From: CAZDVQ01 sp964508975
GTDB taxonomy: Bacteria > Bacteroidota > Bacteroidia > Chitinophagales > Saprospiraceae
Direction: 5' to 3'
Assembly (NCBI GenBank): GCA_964508975.1
Contig: CAZDVQ010000060.1
Coordinates: 1 to 27,282, forward strand
DNA length: 27,282 nucleotides
Under the pieces are notes generated by a model. That model was given only the letters and a program-made list of their open reading frames with translations, did no database searches and was not told the DNA's origin. A program made the position numbers and the translations under genes. Below, piece after piece: positions 8,422 to 15,185 of the stretch (the first letter of the stretch is position 1; each line of letters begins with the position of its first letter).

Positions 8422-8931
8422 ATGAACCAGCCTTTGCACCTGCTATCAGCCATTGTAGCAGTGGATGACAATTTTGCGATCGGGAAGAACAACAGCATTC
8501 CTTGGCAACTACCCGCGGATTTAAAATATTTCAAACAAACCACCCTCGGGCACCATATCATCATGGGCCGCAAGTCGTTTGAAAGCATCGGAAAGGCGCT
8601 GCCTGGCCGTGTGAACATCGTTATCAGCCGGAATGCTGATTTTTCGGCACCGGGCTGCATGGTGGTCACTGCCTTGAAAGATGCCTTGGACATTGCGTTC
8701 AATGCCAATGATTTTCAACCTTTTATCATCGGTGGCGCTCAAATATACGAGCAAGCCATGCCTTTGATCAAGCGCCTGTACATCACCTACGTGAACACGG
8801 AAGTGGATGATGCCGATACGTTTTTCCCCGACATCAAGATGAAAGACTGGCGCGAGTTGGCCCGTGAAGATCATTCGGCTGACGAGAAAAATCCTTACGA
8901 TTATAGCTTCGTGGTATTGGAGCGTAAGTAA
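8422..8931 (+). CDS. folA: Dihydrofolate reductase
   Basis: Reduces 7,8-dihydrofolate to tetrahydrofolate with NADPH, supplying one-carbon carriers for thymidylate, purine and Met synthesis. The 169-residue product is the usual chromosomal DHFR length. Diagnostic features are IVAVDDNFAIGKNNSIPW (11-28), covering the Met20 loop region, the catalytic acid Asp33 in LPADLKYFK, HHIIMGRKSFESIG for NADPH binding, and a later IIGGAQIYEQAM block. It begins 3 bp after the HMG-CoA reductase stop. thyA, a frequent neighbour of folA, is absent here. A strong intrinsic terminator follows at 9054-9078, beyond repeat copy 3. Confidence 0.96.
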   Translation: MNQPLHLLSAIVAVDDNFAIGKNNSIPWQLPADLKYFKQTTLGHHIIMGRKSFESIGKALPGRVNIVISRNADFSAPGCMVVTALKDALDIAFNANDFQPFIIGGAQIYEQAMPLIKRLYITYVNTEVDDADTFFPDIKMKDWRELAREDHSADEKNPYDYSFVVLERK

Positions 8932-8944
8932 TTTAGTTTTTATT

Positions 8945-9050
8945 GGGGCGCCCCGGCGCGTTGCGCCGTCGGCGTGCTACGGGGTTCGCTGTTCGCTCCG
9001 TGCGCGTTGCGCACCCGCGCCTACGGCGCGGCCCTCCGCATGCCTGGCGC
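8945..9050 (-). repeat. Multi-hairpin interspersed repeat, copy 3 (core type A, reverse)
   Basis: Read on the minus strand, left end GCGCC (complement of 9046-9050) pairs with GGCGC in GGGGCGCCCC (8945-8954), followed by AATAAAAA. Internal hairpins include CGCGCC-GTA-GGCGCG, GTGCGC-AAC-GCGCAC and CGGCGC-AAC-GCGCCG. The type A core is GAGCGAACAGCGA, identical to copy 2. It sits within the 3' untranslated stretch of folA, before the terminator. Confidence 0.78.
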
Positions 9051-9053
9051 AGG

Positions 9054-9078
9054 AAACGGCTGCGGAGCAGCCGTTTTT
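9054..9078 (+). terminator. Intrinsic terminator after folA
   Basis: A perfect 10-bp stem, AAACGGCTGC with loop GGA and GCAGCCGTTT, followed by further T's. It would end the HMG-CoA reductase/folA transcript after it has passed through repeat copy 3. Confidence 0.75.
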
Positions 9079-9323
9079 AATGATGAATGATAAATGGTTA
9101 ATTATTAATGGATTAATTGCAAACCGAGACATCTCTTGGTCGATAATATGCTTCTGGTGGCAACCCGGTCGAGCGCAGTTCGGCCCAACCCCCGCTACCA
9201 ACGGACGCACAGCGTCTGTGCAGTGGAGGGGGGAGGCGCCGCAGGCCCCACAATAATTCATAAAAATATGTGGTTAAAAAGCTATTTTTGCTCCTTTAAT
9301 ACAATTCATCAACGAAGTAACAT
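9079..9323. other. Intergenic region before gldG with a possible decayed repeat
   Basis: An AT-rich stretch (9079-9150) is followed by a GC-rich block at about 9154-9250 that ends GGAGGCGCCGCAGGCCCC. This resembles the right end of the multi-hairpin repeats, and the block contains a GACGC-ACA-GCGTC hairpin. No matching left end was found, so it may be a degenerate or recombined copy. The gldG promoter box lies at 9283-9290. Confidence 0.35.
9283..9290 (+). promoter_or_regulatory. Possible -7 box for gldG
   Basis: TATTTTTG fits TAnnTTTG and is 33 bp upstream of the gldG ATG. The region is A/T-rich and no clear -33 TTG is present, so support is moderate. Confidence 0.45.
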
Positions 9324-11066
9324 ATGTCTCGATTTGAGAATACCTCAAAAAGAAATGAATCGCTCATTCGCTTGGCCCTTTGGCTAGGTATTTTGGTTGC
9401 CTTCAACGTGCTGGCCGGTTTGTTCGTTTTTCAGCTCGACTTGACGCAAGACAAGCGATATACGCTAACGCCAGCCACCAAAAAGCTCCTTAAAAGCCTT
9501 GATCGTGAGGTAGTTATAGAAATTTACCTAGAAGGTGAATACCCTGCCCTGTTTAAACGCTTGCAAACAGCTACCCGCGAAAAACTACAGGAGTACCGCG
9601 GTATTTCTAGCAATATTGAGTTTAACTTTATCAATCCACTAGAAGGGAAGCCCGAGGCCATCCAGGAAAAACAAAAACAACTCAACGAGTTGGGCATGTA
9701 CCCCGTGAACCTCAACATGGGTACCAGCAGCGAGGTGAAACGCCAATTGATTTACCCTTACGCCTTGGTAACGTACGGTACTCGGCCACCATTTGTGATT
9801 AACCTGCTTGAAAACCAAATAGCCGGTGCTAGTCAGGAGCAAATCATCAACAACTCGATTAACCTGCTCGAATATAAGTTCTCGAATGCTATCCAAAAGC
9901 TGTTATTTAACCGCAAACCAATTGTAGCGTTTACAACCGGTCATGGCGAGTTAGACTCTCTCTCGACGGTTGAATTTAAACGGGCCTTGCTAGAGTTTGC
10001 CCAGGTTGGCGACATCAACATCAACGCTCGGCCAAGTATTAACTACTACGGCAAGGAAGATACCGTTGAGGTTGACGTGCTCGTCATTGCGAAACCTCGT
10101 GCTCCTTTCAGCGAGCAAGAGAAATTTAAAATCGACCAGTTTGTCATGAACGGCGGTAAAGTACTGTGGCTCTTGGATAAAACTAACGCAGCGATGGACT
10201 CGCTGGCTGGTGGTACTCGGGCATTTGTAGCCATGGAAACCTTTCAAAACCTGGACGACCAATTATTTAAATACGGCGCAAGGGTAAACCCCGATTTGAT
10301 ACTAGACTTGCAGGCCAGCAAAATTCCCGTGGTGGTAGGTATGCTCGATAACCAACCACAGATTGAATTAAAGCCTTGGTTTTACTTCTCCTTGTTGTTT
10401 GCACAGAACTCGAACCACCCGATTGTAAAAAGCCTAGATGGTGTGGATACCCGTTTCCCAACTACCATTGATACCATTAAGACTAAAACGCCGGTGACTA
10501 AAACTGTGCTGCTGTCAAGCTCGCAATACAGTCGTATCCAGCGCCCACCCGTGCGCTTGAGCATGGATTTTTCGGAAATCGATATCAAGCCGGAGAAGTT
10601 CAACAAGCCATTCTTGCCCGTGGCAGTATTGCTAGAAGGTACGTTCCCATCCTTGTTCCAAAACCGTGTGCCACCCGAAATGCGCGAGCAGTTGGAAAAA
10701 GAACTGGGCATGACTTTCCAAGAATTTAGCAAGCCTACCAAGATGATTGTTGTAGCGGATGGCGACATAGCCCGCAACGACGTTGACCCACGCTCGATGA
10801 CACCGCTGCCACTCGGTTTTAACCGATTTGAAAATTACACCTACGGCAACAAGGACTTCTTGTTGAACTGCGTGGAGTACTTGCTAGACCAAAACGGTGT
10901 GGTGGCTGCCCGATCTAAAGATTTCAAGCTGCGCTTGCTCAACAAGGTAAAAGCCAATGATGAAAAAGTGAAGTGGCAAATCATCAACATTGTGCTTCCT
11001 TTGGTATTTTTAGCTATTTTCGGGCTAGTATTCAGTTACATCCGCAAGCGCAAGTACGCTAAATAA
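9324..11066 (+). CDS. gldG: Gliding-motility ABC transporter component GldG
   Basis: A 580-residue protein of the GldG family, the periplasmic auxiliary component of the GldA-GldF-GldG ABC transporter of Bacteroidota. A membrane segment at about residues 16-37 is followed by the family hallmark LDLTQDKRYTLTPATKKLL and a large periplasmic region containing the DUF4350/ABC-type auxiliary fold. A second membrane helix lies near the C-terminus, IINIVLPLVFLAIFGLVFSY, followed by a basic tail (RKRKYAK). The DUF58 gene starts 5 bp after the stop. The permease gldF, usually directly upstream, is not here; folA and repeats occupy that place. The family call is strong; a direct role in motility in this organism is not shown. 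Confidence 0.88.
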   Translation: MSRFENTSKRNESLIRLALWLGILVAFNVLAGLFVFQLDLTQDKRYTLTPATKKLLKSLDREVVIEIYLEGEYPALFKRLQTATREKLQEYRGISSNIEFNFINPLEGKPEAIQEKQKQLNELGMYPVNLNMGTSSEVKRQLIYPYALVTYGTRPPFVINLLENQIAGASQEQIINNSINLLEYKFSNAIQKLLFNRKPIVAFTTGHGELDSLSTVEFKRALLEFAQVGDININARPSINYYGKEDTVEVDVLVIAKPRAPFSEQEKFKIDQFVMNGGKVLWLLDKTNAAMDSLAGGTRAFVAMETFQNLDDQLFKYGARVNPDLILDLQASKIPVVVGMLDNQPQIELKPWFYFSLLFAQNSNHPIVKSLDGVDTRFPTTIDTIKTKTPVTKTVLLSSSQYSRIQRPPVRLSMDFSEIDIKPEKFNKPFLPVAVLLEGTFPSLFQNRVPPEMREQLEKELGMTFQEFSKPTKMIVVADGDIARNDVDPRSMTPLPLGFNRFENYTYGNKDFLLNCVEYLLDQNGVVAARSKDFKLRLLNKVKANDEKVKWQIINIVLPLVFLAIFGLVFSYIRKRKYAK

Positions 11067-11071
11067 GCTAT

Positions 11072-12460
11072 ATGTTTATCTTCCGCATCTTTAAAGAAAC
11101 CTATCTGACCCCTCGTTTTTTTACGGCGGCAGGGCTAGTTATTGCGGTATTTGTACTTTCTTTTTTGATGCGGGCAGGCTTGCTTTCCTTCTTGGGGGCT
11201 AGCTTACAAACCCTTGGCCCGCTGTTTTTTATTGGGGCAAAAGTATGTTTTGCCTTGCTGATTTTAATCGTGTTGGTTGACCTCGTATTGCTCAATTTGC
11301 CCAGTATGCAGATAGAGGCCAGCCGAGAAGTTCCCAAGATGTTCTCCCTGTCGGATGAAAACAGTGTGAAAATTAATTTAAGGAGCTCCTTTAACCTAAA
11401 CCTCAAGCTGAACTTGATTGATGAACTCCCGGAGCAATTCCAAATGCGGGACTTCAGCATGGACGTGGAGCTTGAACCAGGCAATGCTATCAGTGTAGCT
11501 TATACTTTGCGCCCGCTTACCCGTGGTGCGTACGAGTTTCATAACCTAAATATATTTGTCAGCTCGTTTTATGGTTTAATTCAACGCCGCTTGAAAAAAG
11601 ACCTGCGCCAGATGGTGCCGGTTTACCCGTCGATTGTCCAGATGAAGCAATACGAGTTGAAAACCATCAACCGGATTTCGACCTCCCAAGGGATTAAAAA
11701 AATGCGCCGCATTGGTAATAGCTACGAATTTGAACAAATCCGCAACTACGTTAAGGGCGATGACTACCGCAGTATCAACTGGAAAGCAACTAGCCGCCGG
11801 AACGAGTTGATGGTTAACCAGTACGAAGACGAACGCTCGCAACAGATTTACTGTATCATCGACAAAAGCCGTTCGATGAAGATGCCATTCAATGGTTTAA
11901 GCTTGATGGACTATGCCATCAACTCCAGTTTGGTTATCAGTAATATTGCCTTGAAAAAGCACGACAAAGCGGGTCTGCTCACCTTCTCCGATAAGCTTGG
12001 AAAAGTACTGAACGCCGATAATAGCCCCATGCAATTACGGGCCATACTCGAAGCGCTGTATCGCGAAGAAGAGCGCAAAAACGACGCTAACTACGAGCTT
12101 TTATACGCCGCGACCAAACGCCTTATCCGTCGGCGTAGCCTGCTGATGTTGTACACCAACTTTGAAAGTTTTTACGCCTTGCAGCGGGTGCTACCCCTTT
12201 TGCGCAAGATTAATATGACACACCTGCTGGTGGTTATTTTCTTCGAAAATACAGAGATTTCAAGCATGGTGGAGCAAGATGTGACCAACGTGGAAGGTAT
12301 TTATACCGAAACCGTGGCCAGGCATTTCTTGTCGGAAAAAGCCCGCATCGCCCAAGAGTTGCAGCAATATGGTATCCAGACCATACTGAGCCGCCCCGAG
12401 GATTTGTCGATAAACACCATCAACAAATATCTAGAGCTCAAGGCCAAGAGGCTTATTTAG
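11072..12460 (+). CDS. DUF58-domain membrane protein
   Basis: A 462-residue protein with two N-terminal membrane segments (about residues 17-36 and 50-74), a beta-rich middle, and a C-terminal DUF58 region. The DUF58 signature is IRNYVKGDDYRSINWKATSR, followed by a von Willebrand A-like metal site, DKSRS (a D-x-S-x-S MIDAS pattern). In other bacteria DUF58 proteins accompany MoxR ATPases and batA/batD-type VWA proteins in envelope or metal-insertion functions. None of those partners is next to it here. It follows gldG after 5 bp, suggesting co-transcription and a link to the same membrane complex (inference). Confidence 0.85.
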   Translation: MFIFRIFKETYLTPRFFTAAGLVIAVFVLSFLMRAGLLSFLGASLQTLGPLFFIGAKVCFALLILIVLVDLVLLNLPSMQIEASREVPKMFSLSDENSVKINLRSSFNLNLKLNLIDELPEQFQMRDFSMDVELEPGNAISVAYTLRPLTRGAYEFHNLNIFVSSFYGLIQRRLKKDLRQMVPVYPSIVQMKQYELKTINRISTSQGIKKMRRIGNSYEFEQIRNYVKGDDYRSINWKATSRRNELMVNQYEDERSQQIYCIIDKSRSMKMPFNGLSLMDYAINSSLVISNIALKKHDKAGLLTFSDKLGKVLNADNSPMQLRAILEALYREEERKNDANYELLYAATKRLIRRRSLLMLYTNFESFYALQRVLPLLRKINMTHLLVVIFFENTEISSMVEQDVTNVEGIYTETVARHFLSEKARIAQELQQYGIQTILSRPEDLSINTINKYLELKAKRLI

Positions 12461-12574
12461 CCCATTTGTATTATTGGGTATTTATACACAACCCGTAAAG
12501 ATTTAGCCCGTATATTTATACCTTGTCGGCGTTGTTTACGACTAATACCCAGAACCAACCCAAAATAAGTATTT

Positions 12575-13639
12575 ATGGCAGTTTACGAAGCCTTGTGGGA
12601 TTGTACCTACTGCGGGCATAAAGCTAACCCAGGCCCCATGCTCAAGTGCACGAAATGTAGTGCCGCCCGGCCTGCAGATGTGATTTTTTACTTGCCGGAA
12701 GATGCCATCGAAGTACAGGACGAAAAAGCACTGGAAGAAGCAGAAAGCGGCGCAGACTGGATTTGCAGCAACTGTAAAAGCCACAATAAAATGACCAGCG
12801 ATAAATGCCACTCCTGTGGTAGCTTTTATCGCCCAGAAGACCGGGATAAAATCATCGACGAACGCGAGTACGATGAAAATAACGTACCACGTGATGGCAA
12901 AATAGTGCGCGACCGTGGGGTTGTTGTTGAGCCTAAGAAGAAGCGCAGCCCAGGTAAGGCCATTGGTATATTTGGTTTGTTGGCCGCTGGCGTGGCCGCT
13001 GTGCTGGGTATGTTCAAATCTACCATCGAGGTTGAAGTGGTAGGCTTTGAATGGGAACGTGAAGTCAAAATTGAGCAACGTGTACTTGTTGAACAGGAAG
13101 ACTGGAGTTTACCTCCAGGCACGCAAGCCATCAAAACATATCGAGCGGTACACCATACCGATAAGATATCGAAAGGGTTTGAGACTAAAACAAAGACAGA
13201 AAAAGTAGCCGTTGGCGAAGAACAGTATGTGTGTGGTAAACGCGACTTGGGCAATGGTTACTTCGAGGATAAGTTTTGTACCCGCACCGTGTACGAAGAC
13301 CAAGAAAAAACCTACAAGGAAGAAATTTTCGAAGAGCGACCCGTGTACCAAACCAAGTACGTGTTTATGGCTTATACTTGGAAGCCCGACGAGGCTTTAA
13401 AAACCTCAGGCCGAGACCAAAACCCTAAATGGGGGACCAAACCTGGGCTTGATGACCCACAACGATTCCGCATTGTGGAGCAAACAGGCCGTTATTACGC
13501 CTTTGTTGCTGAGCCTAAAGGAGGCGAGCAACACCGCGAGGAATTTGGGCTAGAAGCCTGGATGAAATTACAAAAAGGCGAAAAGCTCAAGGCCAAGAAA
13601 TCGACTGTTTACGGTAAGTACAAAGGGTTGGTAAAGTAG
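12575..13639 (+). CDS. Membrane-anchored protein with two RanBP2-type zinc ribbons
   Basis: I do not recognise a named family for this 354-residue protein. The N-terminus has two four-cysteine zinc fingers: C10, C13, C25, C28 preceded by Trp8; and C64, C67, C78, C81 preceded by Trp62. The second fits the RanBP2 pattern W-x-C-x2-C-x3-N-x6-C-x2-C exactly, and the first has one extra residue before the Asn. A basic stretch, KKKR (121-124), precedes a single membrane segment (about 128-147). The remaining 200 residues are beta-rich and charged, with repeated Val/Glu/Lys patterns. No signal peptide precedes the fingers, so they should be cytoplasmic with the C-terminus outside, or the reverse. It lies 114 bp after the DUF58 gene. 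Confidence 0.7.
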   Translation: MAVYEALWDCTYCGHKANPGPMLKCTKCSAARPADVIFYLPEDAIEVQDEKALEEAESGADWICSNCKSHNKMTSDKCHSCGSFYRPEDRDKIIDEREYDENNVPRDGKIVRDRGVVVEPKKKRSPGKAIGIFGLLAAGVAAVLGMFKSTIEVEVVGFEWEREVKIEQRVLVEQEDWSLPPGTQAIKTYRAVHHTDKISKGFETKTKTEKVAVGEEQYVCGKRDLGNGYFEDKFCTRTVYEDQEKTYKEEIFEERPVYQTKYVFMAYTWKPDEALKTSGRDQNPKWGTKPGLDDPQRFRIVEQTGRYYAFVAEPKGGEQHREEFGLEAWMKLQKGEKLKAKKSTVYGKYKGLVK

Positions 13640-13648
13640 TCAAGATAA

Positions 13649-14434
13649 CTACAAGCTCTTTGTCCGGCCTCCGTCAACGGGTACATTGATACCGTTGATA
13701 TAGGCCGCAGCAGGGCTAGCCAGGAATGCTACGGCGGCGGCTATCTCGTGTGCTTCGCCAACTCTACCGGCGGGTATTTCGCTGACCATCTCGGCTTCAA
13801 CGTCATCGGGGCTGATACCTTTTTGGGCGGCCCCCCTTGTAATTAAACCCTCGAGCCTAGCGGTTCGGGTGGCACCGGGTAGCACGTTATTTACGGTAAT
13901 GCCAAAACCGGCCAACTCGCCAGCTAGGGTTTTAGCCCAGTTGGCTACAGCTCCCCGTACCGTGTTGGACACGCCTAGGTTATGCAAGGGCTGTTTAACC
14001 GAGGTAGATATAATATTGATGATACGACCATAACCTGCCGACTTCATGCCGGGAGCCAGGCTTTGTACCAAGAAATGATTACACATCAGGTGGTTGTTGA
14101 GGGCGGCCCAGAACGAAGCCTCCGTTGCATCGATGAGTGGACCAGCGGGAGGGCCACCAGTATTGTTGACCAAGATATGGTAGATATTGCTGCTGCAAAG
14201 ATTTTCGGCTACCGCCTTAACGGTGTGAGGGTCGGTAAAATCGGCAAGGGCGATGGCGTGTACTTGTCCTTGGCTGGTGTCAAGTGATTGTCGAACAGCC
14301 TCCAAACTTTCAGGGTTACGTGCAAAAAGGGTTACATTGGCACCAAGCATGGCCAATTCAATGGCAGATGCTTTTCCGATGCCTTGGCTGCTGCCACAAA
14401 CGAGTGCATTTTTTCCACGTAGATCGAGGTTCAT
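13649..14434 (-). CDS. SDR-family oxidoreductase with atypical active site
   Basis: A 261-residue short-chain dehydrogenase/reductase with the Rossmann motif GSSQGIG (14-20), NNTGG (90-94) in place of NNAG, a Ser in STS (143-145), and the C-terminal PVDGG block. The catalytic Y-x-x-x-K is replaced by S-N-T-V-R (156-160), so it lacks both the general-base Tyr and the Lys. As I recall, a subfamily annotated as FabG-like SDRs shares this STSVKQP...SNTVR pattern, so it is probably a family trait and not decay. The reaction is unknown. The start at 14434 matches the SDR N-terminus; a longer frame begins at 14485 but overlaps the -7-like box. It converges with the zinc-ribbon gene, 9 bp apart. Confidence 0.85.
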   Translation of the reverse strand: MNLDLRGKNALVCGSSQGIGKASAIELAMLGANVTLFARNPESLEAVRQSLDTSQGQVHAIALADFTDPHTVKAVAENLCSSNIYHILVNNTGGPPAGPLIDATEASFWAALNNHLMCNHFLVQSLAPGMKSAGYGRIINIISTSVKQPLHNLGVSNTVRGAVANWAKTLAGELAGFGITVNNVLPGATRTARLEGLITRGAAQKGISPDDVEAEMVSEIPAGRVGEAHEIAAAVAFLASPAAAYINGINVPVDGGRTKSL

Positions 14435-14453
14435 ATCAAAGGGTATTAGGCTG

Positions 14454-14461
14454 CAAAAGTA
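14454..14461 (-). promoter_or_regulatory. Possible -7 box for the SDR gene
   Basis: The minus strand reads TACTTTTG, fitting TAnnTTTG, about 20 bp upstream of the chosen ATG at 14434. It supports the shorter start. Confidence 0.45.
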
Positions 14462-14620
14462 AGCTATTCGGGTAATAAGTACCACTACGCCTTATTTTTT
14501 AAGTCATAACTGCCAGCGCTCTGCGGTGTTTTTACCTAGTAAAATGCTACATGGGTACTTAAAGCTAAATTTTGGATAAAAATCAAGTTAGATGCATACA
14601 CTTTGTAATGGGCAAAACTA

Positions 14621-14628
14621 TATCTTTG
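14621..14628 (+). promoter_or_regulatory. -7 box of the tRNA-Val/tRNA-Pro unit
   Basis: TATCTTTG lies 13 bp before the tRNA-Val 5' end. A TTG at 14603-14605 gives a spacer of 15 bp, shorter than usual. Confidence 0.6.
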
Positions 14629-14641
14629 CAATCCCAAACTT

Positions 14642-14719
14642 CGGGGCGTAGCTCAGTTGGTTTAGAGCACTGCCTTGACAGGGCAGGGGTCACTGGTTCG
14701 AGTCCAGTCGTCTCGACCA
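14642..14719 (+). tRNA. tRNA-Val (anticodon GAC)
   Basis: Full cloverleaf. The acceptor arm CGGGGCG pairs with CGTCTCG with two G-U pairs, starting with C1-G72. The anticodon stem is CTGCC/GGCAG with loop TTGACAG (anticodon GAC). The T arm is ACTGG-TTCGAGT-CCAGT, and discriminator A and CCA are encoded. It reads GUC and GUU valine codons. tRNA-Pro follows after 46 bp. Confidence 0.93.
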
Positions 14720-14765
14720 CAAATGGAACTTTTCCCAGGTTTGGGCGGTTCAAGAAAACACCTAT

Positions 14766-14841
14766 CGGGGTGTAGCTCAGTTGGTAGAGTACACGCCTGG
14801 GGGGCGTGAAGTCGCAGGTTCAAGTCCTGTCACCCCGACCA
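14766..14841 (+). tRNA. tRNA-Pro (anticodon GGG)
   Basis: The acceptor CGGGGTG pairs with CACCCCG. The anticodon stem is CACGC/GCGTG with loop CTGGGGG (anticodon GGG). The T arm is GCAGG-TTCAAGT-CCTGT, and discriminator A and CCA are encoded. It is likely co-transcribed with tRNA-Val and ended by the hairpin at 14851-14889. Confidence 0.94.
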
Positions 14842-14850
14842 ATAAAATCA

Positions 14851-14889
14851 AGGGTTTTCAAGCTTTCGGCTTGGAAGCCCCTTTTTTTT
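14851..14889 (+). terminator. Intrinsic terminator after the tRNA pair
   Basis: An inverted repeat, GGGTTTTCAAGC with loop TTTC and GCTTGGAAGCCCC (one G-T pair), followed by a run of eight T's. It ends the two-tRNA transcript. Confidence 0.85.
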
Positions 14890-15075
14890 AGATATGAGAT
14901 ATGAACGATGAACGATGAGCCGAAATGGTGCACGCCAGAACACTATTCGGCCTAGCTTGTTGATGTGCTGATTGTTGATGTGCTGATGTGCTGATTATTG
15001 ATTAGGAGATGTGGGGATTAGAGTATGTGAGCAGCTCCGTATCTGCTCTGCTCTCAGCTCTCATCACTATCCATC
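14890..15075. repeat. Short-word repeats between the tRNAs and repeat copy 4
   Basis: GATATGAGATATGAACGATG-type words are followed by three overlapping copies of TGATGTGCTGAT (14961-14972, 14976-14987, 14984-14995). A 10-mer, TCGGCCTAGC, at 14947-14956 matches the left end of repeat copy 4 (15074-15083), and both follow a CACTAT word. No gene is visible. Confidence 0.55.
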
Positions 15076-15178
15076 GGCCTAGCAGCCTGGAGGGCAGCCG
15101 CGTTAGCGGCTGGTGCCGTAGGCACCGACCGTTCAGGGAGCCCGGAAGGGTGCGCCGCCGCAACGCGGCGGAGGCCCC
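15076..15178 (+). repeat. Multi-hairpin interspersed repeat, copy 4 (core type B)
   Basis: Left end GGCCT (15076-15080) pairs with AGGCC (15172-15176), and the copy ends CCCC plus seven A's. Hairpins are GCCGC-GTTA-GCGGC, GTGCC-GTA-GGCAC and CCGCCGC-AAC-GCGGCGG. It lacks the type A core; instead it has GGCACCGACCGTTCAGGGAG, shared exactly with copy 5. It ends 7 bp before the stop of the TonB receptor gene, which runs the other way. Confidence 0.8.
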
Positions 15179-15185
15179 AAAAAAA

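Noticed and set aside
8864..9256. 130-codon plus-strand frame through repeat copy 3
   Set aside because: It overlaps the folA end in another frame and is composed of repeat sequence; no start signal or domain.
14572..14775. 67-codon frame over tRNA-Val
   Set aside because: It coincides with a clear tRNA gene and its promoter.
14961..14995. Possible CRISPR or iteron array (TGATGTGCTGAT repeats)
   Set aside because: The three copies overlap or adjoin without unique spacers and no cas or rep gene is near. It is a short tandem repeat.
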